A DNA stretch of 64,000 nt from an uncultured Anaerovibrio sp. (GTDB lineage: Bacteria > Bacillota > Negativicutes > Selenomonadales > Selenomonadaceae), in contig CAKPVW010000002.1 of NCBI GenBank assembly GCA_934196075.1, positions 1 to 64,000 on the forward strand. Direction: 5' to 3'. The notes under the pieces were generated by a model. It saw only the letters and a list, made by a program, of their open reading frames with translations, had not been told where the DNA came from and ran no database searches. The translations under genes and the position numbers were made by a program. Positions 23,683 to 34,275 of this stretch are shown piece by piece (the first letter of the stretch is position 1; every line of letters starts with the position of its first letter).

Positions 23683-24868
23683 AAAACCTAAATTTATGAT
23701 GAAAAACAATATGCAAAAGAGTAAATCTACAGGCATGTTCTTTCGACATCTGATATCAGATACAAATATACGCGAAATTTCCAATATAATTGCGGGGACA
23801 GAGGAATGTGAGATAAAATTCGTTAACAATGAATATGCAGATGAATTTATACCAAAAGGCTACAATCATGGTTGTTTGGGCTTCTTATTCTATAAGGACG
23901 AAGTGCATTTTATAACATTTTCTCCTAAGGTAGTTGGAGGTAGGAATTCTGTAACCCAAAGCATACCAACAGCTTATAATCTGTTTCATAAAAATGCGTA
24001 TCCTAAAAAGACTTTGAATTACTATTTCCTTCTAGATGATGCAAAGCAGTTGACAATATATCATTCCTTCCTTTTTAGAGTATGCAGAACTTTAGGCATT
24101 AAATTTTTAAACGCACCACCTAATTATAGTGTTGGCAATGTATTTATATCACCAGAGGATATTATGAATGCCAGAGCATCTAATAAAGGAAAAAATAAAT
24201 CCAATAACTCTAGTTATATAACTAGAAATGAAGATGGTTATTATGAACTATTTGCTAAGACATACGGCGCAAGTAAGTATGAATCTAGTTTTCTGTGTTA
24301 TGCACTTTCTAGAATTTTGGGTGATTCAAATAAATTAAAGGTATATGAAATAATTGAGGGCGATTTAAAGGAATTACCCAAAACTAGCAGGGAAATAATA
24401 GAACAGTTAAGAAATGTTGAGTTAATTAAAACCGATAGAACAATGGACATAAAAAATTTTGGCAAGTCTAATTTTAGGTCTAACTTGTATATCAGTCATT
24501 TGCTAGATACTCTAGGTGATAAGCATTGTGCATTTTGCAACTGTGATATTCCCGATATTATTCAGGGAGCACACATTTGGAATATTGCAGACATAAAAAG
24601 AGAACGTACACAGAATGATGAGCAAAAATATATTCATGCTACTTGTGGTAGCAATGGTATCTGGCTATGCCAGAACCATCACAAATTATTTGATAATAAC
24701 ATGATTACTTTAAATAACAATGGTAATGTATTATTTGCTAATAATATGCCATCAAACTACAGGTATTTTCTAAGTGAAATTACTACAAACAAAACTATTG
24801 ACAGTACTATTTTGACAGAAGAATTCTTATTCTATTTGAATAAAAGAAATGAATTGATTGATGTGTAA
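23669..24868 (+). CDS. HNH-type restriction endonuclease, partner of the dual methyltransferase
   Basis: 399 residues. The C-terminus has an HNH domain with Zn-binding cysteines (CAFCNCDIPD ~288), AHIWN (the first His), CGSNGIWLCQNHHKLFDNN (~327-345). The N-terminal ~280 residues match nothing I recognise and probably read the DNA site. Overlap with the methyltransferase stop shows a coupled restriction-modification unit. Note it lacks a FokI-type PD-(D/E)XK nuclease: an HNH enzyme is paired with a FokI-like methylase. AT-rich, likely transferred. Confidence 0.85.
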   Translation: MNYFEKPKFMMKNNMQKSKSTGMFFRHLISDTNIREISNIIAGTEECEIKFVNNEYADEFIPKGYNHGCLGFLFYKDEVHFITFSPKVVGGRNSVTQSIPTAYNLFHKNAYPKKTLNYYFLLDDAKQLTIYHSFLFRVCRTLGIKFLNAPPNYSVGNVFISPEDIMNARASNKGKNKSNNSSYITRNEDGYYELFAKTYGASKYESSFLCYALSRILGDSNKLKVYEIIEGDLKELPKTSREIIEQLRNVELIKTDRTMDIKNFGKSNFRSNLYISHLLDTLGDKHCAFCNCDIPDIIQGAHIWNIADIKRERTQNDEQKYIHATCGSNGIWLCQNHHKLFDNNMITLNNNGNVLFANNMPSNYRYFLSEITTNKTIDSTILTEEFLFYLNKRNELIDV

Positions 24869-24898
24869 TAAAAAGAGTCGCTGTATATGAACTGTCTC

Positions 24899-24930
24899 CA
24901 AAATATTAGATCTAAAAATCTAATATTTTG
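24899..24930. terminator. Palindromic hairpin after the restriction gene
   Basis: Perfect 13-bp arms CAAAATATTAGAT/ATCTAATATTTTG around CTAAAA. AT-rich and T-ended; probably terminates the restriction-modification operon. Confidence 0.6.
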
Positions 24931-24964
24931 ATATAGATATTTTTATGGCTCAAATATGTAAATC

Positions 24965-24993
24965 TTGACAGCTAAGTAAATTTTTGGTAAACT
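24965..24993 (+). promoter_or_regulatory. tRNA-Ser promoter
   Basis: Consensus TTGACA (24965-24970), 17-bp spacer, TAAACT (24988-24993), 11 bases before the tRNA. Confidence 0.85.
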
Positions 24994-25004
24994 GATATGG
25001 CTGT

Positions 25005-25093
<89 letters not shown>

Positions 25094-25103
25094 TATGAAA
25101 ATT

Positions 25104-25131
25104 AAAAGGACTGCTGGGGCAGTCCTTTTTT
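25104..25131 (+). terminator. Terminator of tRNA-Ser
   Basis: AGGACTG/CAGTCCT hairpin followed by T6. Confidence 0.85.
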
Positions 25132-25145
25132 GGTATATTTTTTAA

Positions 25146-25178
25146 GGCCATACCAGCTTTAGGAGCAGGTATGGCCTT
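25146..25178. terminator. Hairpin between convergent tRNA-Ser and aminotransferase
   Basis: AAGGCCATACC/GGTATGGCCTTT, strong stem without a clean T-tract. May end the leftward aminotransferase transcript. Confidence 0.45.
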
Positions 25179-25189
25179 TGAAATTTAAG

Positions 25190-26374
25190 TTATTTTTTGC
25201 AGTGCTGTACGAAATGTTCAATGCGGGCAATGGCCTCAGAGATTTTGGTTACGGAGGTGGCATAGGAACAGCGTACATAGCCCTCGCCACACTGACCAAA
25301 GGCGGTGCCTGGCACCAGTGCTACATGCTCCTTCATAAGAAGCTGTTCAGCAAACTCCTCAGAGGTCAGTCCAGTGGAGGTTATATCTGGGAAGATATAG
25401 AAGGCTCCCTTGGGCTCAAAGCATTTCAAACCTGCATTGGTAAGACCGTCATAAATAAGGCGGCGGCGCTTGTCGTATTCAGAAACCATTTTTTTCATGT
25501 ATTTCTCGCCGTGACGGAGAGCCTCTATGGCAGCAACCTGGGCGGTAATAGGAGCACACAGCATGGTGTACTGATGTATCTTGGTCATAGCGGAAATAAT
25601 GGCTGGATTGGACATGGCATAGCCAATGCGCCAGCCAGTCATGGCATAGGCTTTGGAGAAGCCGTTGAGAAGAATGGTTCTATCCTTCATACCAGGCAGA
25701 CCAGCAAAGCATACATGGCGTTCACCGCCATAGGTCAGGTCACCGTAGATTTCATCGGAAATAACAATCAAATCGTGTTCCTGAGCAAATTTGGCAATAT
25801 CCATCAGCTGTTCCTTGGTGAGAATAGCACCGGTAGGATTGTTAGGATAGCCAATGAGGAGAGCCTTGGTTTTGTTGGTAACATGGGCTTCTAAATCTGC
25901 TGGGGTAATGCTGAAATTGTTTTCGATTTTGGCTGGTACAGCCACAGGTACAGCACCGGCTAAAGCAGCACATGCCTTGTAGGAGACGTAGCATGGTTCT
26001 GGAATAAGAATCTCATCTCCAGGGGTGAGAATGGCCCGCATGGCAATATCCAAAGCTTCGCTGACACCTACGGTAACCAGTACATTGGTCTTGGGGTCAT
26101 AGTCAATATTGAAATTGCGCTTCTGGAGAGCGCAGATTTCCTCACGCAGTTCCAAAAGACCACGGTTGGCAGTGTAGGAGGTATAGCCCTGCTCCAAGCC
26201 ATAGACACAGCTTTCTCGAATGGACCAAGGGGTAATAAAATCCGGCTCGCCTACGCCTAGGGAGATAACATCCTCCATTTCGGCGGCAATGTCAAAAAAA
26301 CGACGGATGCCAGATGGAGGTATAGCCTGTACGACAGGGGAAATTCTTTTCTGCCAATCTATATTTTCTGTCAT
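25190..26374 (-). CDS. Pyridoxal-phosphate aminotransferase, class I/II
   Basis: 394 residues, fold type I. Motifs: SLGVGEPDF near the start, YPNNPTGA (~176), SDEIYGDLTYGG (~205) and the PLP lysine in LNGFSKAYAMTGWRIGY (~235), then the substrate-carboxylate Arg in EGYVRCSYAT. Belongs to the aspartate/aromatic/alanine-like group (PatA type). Overlaps the Lrp regulator by four bases (ATGA), so its amino-acid substrate is probably the regulator's ligand. Exact substrate cannot be read from sequence. Confidence 0.9.
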   Translation of the reverse strand: MTENIDWQKRISPVVQAIPPSGIRRFFDIAAEMEDVISLGVGEPDFITPWSIRESCVYGLEQGYTSYTANRGLLELREEICALQKRNFNIDYDPKTNVLVTVGVSEALDIAMRAILTPGDEILIPEPCYVSYKACAALAGAVPVAVPAKIENNFSITPADLEAHVTNKTKALLIGYPNNPTGAILTKEQLMDIAKFAQEHDLIVISDEIYGDLTYGGERHVCFAGLPGMKDRTILLNGFSKAYAMTGWRIGYAMSNPAIISAMTKIHQYTMLCAPITAQVAAIEALRHGEKYMKKMVSEYDKRRRLIYDGLTNAGLKCFEPKGAFYIFPDITSTGLTSEEFAEQLLMKEHVALVPGTAFGQCGEGYVRCSYATSVTKISEAIARIEHFVQHCKK

Positions 26375-26850
26375 GGAGTCATCACCAGCCTTCGATCTTG
26401 TTCCTTATCCTCAATAATAATGCCATCTTTTTTGTATGGCTTTAGCATAAAATGACTGCGGGTCTGAGTAACCCCTTCAATGGTGGACAGGCGGGTAGCT
26501 ACGAAATTTGCTACATCCTGCAGGGATTTACCCTCAATAATTACCAGCAGGTCAAAGCTGCCGGACATGAGATAAACAGTGCGTACTTCGTCAAAGCGAT
26601 AGATGCGCTCTGCGATGGCATCAAATCCTGTCTCTCTCTGAGGGGTAAGATTAACCTCAATAATGGAGGTTACAGTGTCGCTGCCGGTTTTTTCCCAGTT
26701 AATCAGGGTGTTGTAGCTTAGAATAATCTTGTCCTGCTCCAGCTGACGCATCTGCTGTTCAACCTCATATTCGCTGCGGTGCAGCATGGCCGCCAGCTCA
26801 CCGGCCGGCCGACGGGCATCATGTTCCAAAAGCTCTAACAATTCACGCAT
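26371..26850 (-). CDS. Lrp/AsnC-family transcriptional regulator
   Basis: 159 residues. N-terminal winged helix (LLELLEHDARRPAGELAAMLHRSEYEVEQQM) and C-terminal RAM ligand-binding domain (TSIIEVNLTP, RTVYLMSGSFDLLVIIEG). Regulates amino-acid metabolism genes in response to an amino acid. AAGGAG before the ATG. Coupled to the aminotransferase downstream. A perfect inverted repeat spans its promoter. Confidence 0.92.
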   Translation of the reverse strand: MRELLELLEHDARRPAGELAAMLHRSEYEVEQQMRQLEQDKIILSYNTLINWEKTGSDTVTSIIEVNLTPQRETGFDAIAERIYRFDEVRTVYLMSGSFDLLVIIEGKSLQDVANFVATRLSTIEGVTQTRSHFMLKPYKKDGIIIEDKEQDRRLVMTP

Positions 26851-26876
26851 TTTTCATCGCTCCTTTTTTCAATAGT

Positions 26877-26932
26877 ATTAATCTTTATACCATATAAAGG
26901 AAAAAATTGCAAATGAAAAGAAAAAGATTAAT
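26877..26932 (-). promoter_or_regulatory. Lrp-like gene promoter with flanking operator arms
   Basis: Minus-strand promoter TTGCAA (26912-26907), 17-bp spacer, TATAAA (26889-26884). It is bracketed by ATTAATCTTT (26877-26886) and AAAGATTAAT (26923-26932), a perfect 10-bp inverted repeat 36 bp apart, the sort of site a dimeric or octameric Lrp protein could use for autoregulation. Confidence 0.65.
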
Positions 26933-26939
26933 CATTTAA

Positions 26940-27142
26940 CAAGAAAATATATTAAATTATATTGATTTATCCTGTAGTTTCCGCAAAATATTTTTCTTGA
27001 AAATTGAAAAATATGCAAAAGCATTTTCTTTGAATAATATAAGGATTATAATTTGCATAATATGGGATTTTTGTATAAAATATCCTTGGTATAGTATTTT
27101 TTTGGAGATGATGGAGAAGGTTTTCCAAAGGAGTAGATAGAA
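26940..27142. other. AT-rich intergenic stretch with an element-tail-like hairpin
   Basis: Contains ATGCAAAAGCATTTTCTTTG (27012-27031), which resembles the tail hairpin of the GTGTCC elements, then AATAATATAAGGATTATAA (27032-27050), close to the tail end of copies 1 and 3. The element body is absent. No ORF. Confidence 0.4.
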
Positions 27143-27619
27143 GTGATTATTGGAAATATGAAGGAGGCAGCTTCTGGCTTTGGCAAATACCCTAAGGCCA
27201 TTAGAGAAGCGCTGGAATTCCTTAATAGCCATGATTTTGCCACCATGGAGGATGGCAGATATCCTATTCATGGGGAGGACAGTGTGGCTATTTTGCAAAG
27301 ATATGAAACCAGGGAGCCAGATAGCGGCAAGCCTGAGGCTCATCGCAGCTATGTGGATGTGCAGTATATTGTCAGCGGTCGGGAGGAAATGGGCTGGTGT
27401 CCTATGAGTCCGGAGCTGAAGGTGTGTGATCCCTATGATGCCAACAAGGATATTGTTTTCTTTGACAGTTTGATTCCCATTAGCGGGATTGAATTGGCAG
27501 CAGGTGACTTTGCGGTGCTTTTTCCTACAGATGTACATCGTCCCTGTGGTTCTCCTGAGGGTGGGCCTCAGCAGGTAACCAAGGTGGTTGTCAAGATTGC
27601 TGTAGATTATGTAAGTTAA
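27143..27619 (+). CDS. YhcH/YjgK/YiaL-family (DUF386) protein
   Basis: 158 residues. Family motifs: KYPKAIREALEFLNSHDFA, RYETREPDSGKPEAHRSYVDVQYIVSG and FAVLFPTDVHRPC, whose His, Glu and His residues bind a metal in this cupin-like fold. Members include the small beta-subunit of evolved beta-galactosidase and proteins of sialic-acid operons, thought to act on sugar anomers. GTG start with AAAGGAG upstream. No sugar genes next to it, so its role here is open. Confidence 0.88.
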   Translation: MIIGNMKEAASGFGKYPKAIREALEFLNSHDFATMEDGRYPIHGEDSVAILQRYETREPDSGKPEAHRSYVDVQYIVSGREEMGWCPMSPELKVCDPYDANKDIVFFDSLIPISGIELAAGDFAVLFPTDVHRPCGSPEGGPQQVTKVVVKIAVDYVS

Positions 27620-27664
27620 TATTGCCAGCTTTGTTTTTTTATTATAGATATTGGAGGCAGATCA

Positions 27665-30600
27665 ATGAGTGTAAGAAGAATTTTTGTGGAAAAGCGTCAG
27701 GGCTTTTTTGACATTCCCGCCCAGCAGCTGCATGACGATTTGGTGGAGAGCTTCAGACTGTCAGGCCTGAAGGCTGTTCGTCTGTTCAATCGTTATGATA
27801 TTGAGGGCCTTAGCGATGAGGAATATGCCCAGGTAAAGGCTGTTGTTTTCTCTGAACCTCCTGTGGATGTGGTTTATGAGGAGGAGCTGCCAAATTTCCC
27901 AAATTCTACCATGTTTGCTGTAGAATATCTGCCAGGCCAGTATGACCAGACTGCAGATTCTGCGGCTCAGTGCGTACAGTTGGTAACTCAGAAGGAACGT
28001 CCAGAAATTGCTACAGCCAGAGTTGTGGTTCTGGTAGGCGATGTTTCTGCTGAGGATGTAGAGAAAATTAAGAGCTATTATATCAATGCGGTGGAAAGCC
28101 GTGAGGCTTCTATGGAAAAGCCTGAGACCTTGGATATGAAGTTCCAGGTGCCAGCAGATGTAGAGCTGCTGGTGGGCTTTACCACTATGGATGAGGCTGC
28201 CCTTCATGCCTTTATGGATGCAAGGGGCTTTGCCATGAGCTTTGAGGATTTGAAATTCTGTCAGGAGTATTTCAGAGATACTGAGAAGCGGGATCCTACC
28301 ATTACCGAAATTCGGGTTATTGATACCTATTGGTCAGATCACTGCCGTCACACTACCTTTACCACAGCTGTGGATTTGGTGGATATTGAGGATGGTTATT
28401 ATGCAGAGCCTATCCGCAAGGCTTATGATCAGTATTTGGCAGATAGAAAGGACCTCTATGCTGGCCAGAATCGTGATGTTACCCTGATGGATTTGGCTGT
28501 TATTGGCATGAAGGCACTGCGTAAGCAGGGCAAGCTGGAGGATTTGGATAAATCTGAAGAAATCAATGCCTGCAGCATTGTGGTAAATGCCGATATTGGC
28601 GGCAAAAATGAGGAATGGCTGGTTATGTTCAAGAACGAAACCCATAACCATCCTACTGAGATTGAGCCATTTGGCGGTGCTGCTACCTGTCTGGGCGGTG
28701 CTATCCGTGATCCATTGTCTGGTCGTTCCTATGTATATCAGGCTATGCGGGTTACCGGTGCAGCGGATCCTCGCCGTCCTGTTAGCGAGACTTTGAAGGG
28801 CAAGCTGCCTCAGAAGAAGATTACTTTGGGGGCAGCTGCAGGTTATAGCTCCTACGGCAACCAGATTGGTTTGGCTACTGGTCAGGTTTCTGAGGTATAT
28901 CACGAGGGTTTCCTGGCCAAGCGCATGGAGATTGGTGCTGTTATTGCAGCTGCACCAAAGGTTAATGTAGTGCGTGAGGTGCCTACTACTGAGGATGTTA
29001 TTGTGCTGGTAGGCGGACGTACCGGTCGTGATGGCTGCGGCGGTGCTACTGGTTCCTCCAAGGAGCATACTTTGGAGTCTTTGACTGCCTGCGGTGCTGA
29101 GGTACAGAAGGGTAATCCTCCTACCGAGCGTAAGATTCAGCGTTTGTTCCGCAATGCTGATATCAGCCGTATGATTAAGCGCTGCAATGACTTTGGTGCA
29201 GGCGGTGTTTCTGTTGCCATTGGCGAGCTGACTGATGGTCTGGTAATAGATTTAGATGCTGTTAAGAAGAAGTATGAGGGTCTGGATGGCACTGAGCTGG
29301 CTATTTCCGAGTCTCAGGAGCGCATGGCAGTTGTTATTAACAAGAAGGATGTAGAGGCTTTCTGCAAGGCTGCTGACGAGGAAAATTTGGAGACCGCTGT
29401 GGTAGCTGTGGTTACAGATAATCGCCGTCTGGTTATGAACTGGCGTCAGAATACCATTGTAAATCTGAGCCGTGATTTCCTTGATACCAATGGTGTTAAA
29501 CAGCATATCAAGGTAGTTGTGGAAACTCCTGCCAAGGAAACCTGCTATTTTGATCATATTCCTGGCAAGGTAGCAGCTTTGGCTCCTGATTTGGAGAAGG
29601 CATGGCTGGAAAATCTGAAGGATTTGAATGTATGCAGTCAGAAGGGCTTGGCTGAACGTTTTGACTCCTCCATTGGCGGCAACAGCGTTCTGATGCCTTT
29701 CGGCGGCAAGAATCAGCTGACTCCTACTGAGGGTATGGTAGCCAAACTGCCTGTTATGGGCGCAGAAACCACTACGGCTACTGCTATGACCTATGGTTAC
29801 AATCCATATCTCATGGAGTGGAGCCCATTCCATGGCGCTATGTATGCGGTTATTGAGTCTGTGGCCAAGATGGTGGCTCTGGGCGGTAGAGCAGACAAGA
29901 TTCGCCTGACTTTCCAGGAATATTTTGAGAGTCTGGGTACTGACAGCCGCAAGTGGGGCCGTCCATTTGCTGCTTTGCTGGGTGCTCTGTGGGCACAGCA
30001 TCAGTTGGAGATTCCTGCTATCGGCGGTAAGGATTCCATGTCCGGCACCTTTATGGATTTGACGGTGCCGCCTACTTTGGCTTCCTTTGCCGTAGATGTT
30101 ATGAAGGCTGACAATGCTATTTCTCCTGAGTTCAAGGTGGCTGGCAGCAAGGTTTATTATGTACCAATGCCAAAGGATGATTTGGCTATGCCAGATTTCC
30201 GCAAGCTGCGGGCAACCTATGAAAAGGTAAGCAATTTCATGGCAGATAAGAAGGTATTTGCTGCTTCCAGCGTCCGCATGGGTGGTGTGGCTGCGGCTAT
30301 TACCAAGATGTGCCTGGGTAATGGCATTGGCTTCCGCTTCAACTCCAAGCCTGCTATGAATGATTTGTTCAAGGCTGACTATGGTGCTTTGATTTTGGAG
30401 GTTGCTCCTGATTCCGATATTAAGGAGGCTTTGGCAGGTACTGGCTGCTATGAACTGGGTACTACTACTCAGAACAGCAATATTGTGGCTGGAGATGCTG
30501 TTATTGGCTACGCTGAGGCCAAGAAGGCATATACCAATCCATTGGAGAAGATTTTCCCAACCAAGGTTAAGGTGGGAGAGAAGAAAACTGCCAGCGAGTA

Positions 30601-31447
30601 CATCTATACTGGCGGCAATAGAGTTACACCAAAGGTTGGCATAGCCAAGCCAAAGATTTTCATTCCTGTATTCCCAGGTACCAACTGCGAATACGACACA
30701 GCTAGAGCTTTCCGCAGAGCTGGCGGTGATCCTGAAACCTTGGTTATCCGCAACCTGACTCCTCAGGCTGTAGAGGAGTCTGTAGAGGCTATCGTCAAGG
30801 GTATCAAGGCGGCTCAGATTGTGATGCTGCCAGGTGGTTTCAGCGGCGGTGATGAGCCAGATGGTTCCGGCAAGTTTATTGCTGCTATGTTCCGCAATCC
30901 TCGTATTAAGGATGCTGTTCACGAGTTGCTGCAGAAGCGGGATGGCTTGATGCTGGGTATCTGTAACGGTTTCCAGGCTTTGATTAAGCTGGGCTTGGTT
31001 CCATATGGAGAGATTCGGGATCTGGATGCAGTTTCCCCAACTCTGACTCATAATCAAATTGGCCGTCATGCTTCCTGCATGGTACGCACCAAGGTTGTTT
31101 CTAATTTGTCTCCTTGGTTTAACAATGTACGTCCTGGAGATGTATTCACTATTCCTATTTCTCACGGCGAGGGCCGTTTCTTTGCTGACAAGGAGGTTGT
31201 GGCCAAGCTGAGAATCAATGGCCAGATTGCTACTCAGTATGTCAATGAGGAGGACAATCCTACGCTGGAGATGCCATTCAATCCAAATGGTTCAGTTAAT
31301 GCTATTGAGGGTATTACCAGCCCAGATGGCCGTGTACTGGGCAAGATGGGTCACTCTGAGCGCATTGGTGATTCTGTAGCTATGAATGTACCAGGTGAGC
31401 AGGATCAGAAGATCTTTGAAGCCGGTGTAGCATATTACAAACTGTAA
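27665..31447 (+). CDS. purL: Phosphoribosylformylglycinamidine synthase, long single-chain PurL
   Basis: 1260 residues. Converts FGAR, glutamine and ATP to FGAM in purine synthesis. The N-terminal PurS-like part (~1-170), two AIRS-like synthase halves (NETHNHPTEIEPFGGAATC, GGRTGRDGCGGA; SPFHGAMYAV, IGGKDSMSG) and a C-terminal glutaminase (MLPGGFSGGD, LGICNGFQAL with nucleophile Cys1100, ISHGEGRF) are all in one chain. Many Firmicutes use separate PurS, PurQ and PurL. It stands alone, far from other pur genes. GGAGG ribosome site, terminator after the stop. Confidence 0.97.
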   Translation: MSVRRIFVEKRQGFFDIPAQQLHDDLVESFRLSGLKAVRLFNRYDIEGLSDEEYAQVKAVVFSEPPVDVVYEEELPNFPNSTMFAVEYLPGQYDQTADSAAQCVQLVTQKERPEIATARVVVLVGDVSAEDVEKIKSYYINAVESREASMEKPETLDMKFQVPADVELLVGFTTMDEAALHAFMDARGFAMSFEDLKFCQEYFRDTEKRDPTITEIRVIDTYWSDHCRHTTFTTAVDLVDIEDGYYAEPIRKAYDQYLADRKDLYAGQNRDVTLMDLAVIGMKALRKQGKLEDLDKSEEINACSIVVNADIGGKNEEWLVMFKNETHNHPTEIEPFGGAATCLGGAIRDPLSGRSYVYQAMRVTGAADPRRPVSETLKGKLPQKKITLGAAAGYSSYGNQIGLATGQVSEVYHEGFLAKRMEIGAVIAAAPKVNVVREVPTTEDVIVLVGGRTGRDGCGGATGSSKEHTLESLTACGAEVQKGNPPTERKIQRLFRNADISRMIKRCNDFGAGGVSVAIGELTDGLVIDLDAVKKKYEGLDGTELAISESQERMAVVINKKDVEAFCKAADEENLETAVVAVVTDNRRLVMNWRQNTIVNLSRDFLDTNGVKQHIKVVVETPAKETCYFDHIPGKVAALAPDLEKAWLENLKDLNVCSQKGLAERFDSSIGGNSVLMPFGGKNQLTPTEGMVAKLPVMGAETTTATAMTYGYNPYLMEWSPFHGAMYAVIESVAKMVALGGRADKIRLTFQEYFESLGTDSRKWGRPFAALLGALWAQHQLEIPAIGGKDSMSGTFMDLTVPPTLASFAVDVMKADNAISPEFKVAGSKVYYVPMPKDDLAMPDFRKLRATYEKVSNFMADKKVFAASSVRMGGVAAAITKMCLGNGIGFRFNSKPAMNDLFKADYGALILEVAPDSDIKEALAGTGCYELGTTTQNSNIVAGDAVIGYAEAKKAYTNPLEKIFPTKVKVGEKKTASEYIYTGGNRVTPKVGIAKPKIFIPVFPGTNCEYDTARAFRRAGGDPETLVIRNLTPQAVEESVEAIVKGIKAAQIVMLPGGFSGGDEPDGSGKFIAAMFRNPRIKDAVHELLQKRDGLMLGICNGFQALIKLGLVPYGEIRDLDAVSPTLTHNQIGRHASCMVRTKVVSNLSPWFNNVRPGDVFTIPISHGEGRFFADKEVVAKLRINGQIATQYVNEEDNPTLEMPFNPNGSVNAIEGITSPDGRVLGKMGHSERIGDSVAMNVPGEQDQKIFEAGVAYYKL

Positions 31448-31466
31448 AATTTCATAATTTTTTTGG

Positions 31467-31505
31467 GGAGCTGTCCTGTTTTGGAAATGGGACAGTTCCT
31501 TTTTT
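31467..31505 (+). terminator. Terminator of purL
   Basis: GGAGCTGTCC/GGGACAGTTCC hairpin, then TTTTTTG. Confidence 0.8.
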
Positions 31506-31594
31506 GTAAAAAAATAAAAATTTTTTTATTCTAGCAGGAGAATTTGAGTTGCATGGCGAATAGGTAACTTGATGAAAGAATTGCAGAGGTTTAG

Positions 31595-33151
<1,557 letters not shown>

Positions 33152-33182
33152 GCCAGCTGGGGAATAAAAATTAGATAAATCA

Positions 33183-33221
33183 ACATCCTCACCTGTGCTT
33201 TGCATAGGTGGGGGTGTTTTG
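33183..33221 (+). terminator. Terminator between glpK and dhaK
   Basis: ACATCCTCACCT/AGGTGGGGGTGT hairpin followed by TTTT. Separates glpK from the dha genes, so they may be independently expressed. Confidence 0.65.
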
Positions 33222-33265
33222 GATTTGCAACCATGAATGATGTTCAAATATAGGGAGGTTTTATT

Positions 33266-34255
33266 GTGAAAAAGATTATTAATGCTGTAGAAAATGTAGA
33301 AGAGGAAATGATTTTAGGTCTGGTAAAGTCTGCTCCAGATAAATTGCGCAAATTGGATTGTGGTAATATAGTTGTTCGTGTGCCAAAGAAAGAGGGCAAG
33401 GTTGCTTTGGTCAGCGGCGGCGGCAGCGGACATGAGCCTGCTCATGGCGGCTACGTAGGCGAGGGTATGCTGGATGCTGCGGTAGCAGGTGCGGTATTTA
33501 CCTCTCCAACCCCAGATCAGATTTATGAGGCTATCAAGGCTGTTGCTACAGATGCAGGTGTTCTCTGTATTGTTAAGAATTATACTGGTGATATCATGAA
33601 CTTTGAGATGGCTATTGATATGGCCAAGGACGAGGATATCAAGGCTGATTATGTAGTTGTCAACGATGATGTGGCTGTAAAGGATTCTTTGTACACCACA
33701 GGCCGCCGTGGTGTGGCTGGCACTGTGCTTGTGCACAAGATTGCCGGTGCCTTGGCTGAAACTGGTGCCAGTCTGGAAGAGGTAAAGGCTGTAGCTGAGA
33801 AGGTTATTGCCAATGTCCGCACCATGGGTATGGCTATTACTGCCTGCACCATGCCAGCCGCAGGCAAGCCAGGCTTTGAACTGGGTGAGGATGAAATGGA
33901 AATCGGCATTGGTATTCATGGTGAGCCAGGTACCAGCCGTGAGGCATTGAGATCTGCAAATTCCATTGCTCAGGAACTGCTGGAGAGAATTGTGGAAGAT
34001 ATTGACTATACAGGCAAGGAAGTTGCTGTTATAATTAATGGTATGGGCGGTACCCCATTAATGGAGCTTTATATCGTGAACAATTTTGTAGCAGATTTTC
34101 TGGCAGAAAAGGGTATCAAGGTATATCATACCATGGTAGGCAATTACATGACTTCCATTGAGATGGCAGGCTTCTCCATTACCCTGCTCCGTTTGGATGA
34201 TGAGCTGAAGAAGTTGTATGAGGCCAAGGCTGATACTCCTGCTTTGAAAAAATAA
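33266..34255 (+). CDS. dhaK: Dihydroxyacetone kinase subunit DhaK
   Basis: 329 residues. LVSGGGSGHEPAHGGYVG near 50 binds the substrate, and His218 in GIGIHGEPG is the residue that holds dihydroxyacetone covalently, at the same position number as in E. coli. Works with DhaL (ADP-bound) and DhaM (phosphoryl donor). GTG start with GGGAGG upstream. Together with dhaL and dhaM it makes a PEP-dependent kinase giving DHAP from dihydroxyacetone. Confidence 0.96.
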   Translation: MKKIINAVENVEEEMILGLVKSAPDKLRKLDCGNIVVRVPKKEGKVALVSGGGSGHEPAHGGYVGEGMLDAAVAGAVFTSPTPDQIYEAIKAVATDAGVLCIVKNYTGDIMNFEMAIDMAKDEDIKADYVVVNDDVAVKDSLYTTGRRGVAGTVLVHKIAGALAETGASLEEVKAVAEKVIANVRTMGMAITACTMPAAGKPGFELGEDEMEIGIGIHGEPGTSREALRSANSIAQELLERIVEDIDYTGKEVAVIINGMGGTPLMELYIVNNFVADFLAEKGIKVYHTMVGNYMTSIEMAGFSITLLRLDDELKKLYEAKADTPALKK

Positions 34256-34275
34256 TTTCAAGAGGTGTATGATTG

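Noticed and set aside
21817..24868. Integrated element using tRNA-Ser as attachment site
   Set aside because: No integrase and no duplicate of the tRNA 3' end on the left side of the island, so site-specific integration is not supported.
29252..31165. Long minus-strand open frame opposite purL
   Set aside because: Antisense shadow of a strongly codon-biased gene: no ribosome site, and it is rich in Ser/Asn/His/Leu as expected of a reverse frame. The purL frame is unmistakable.
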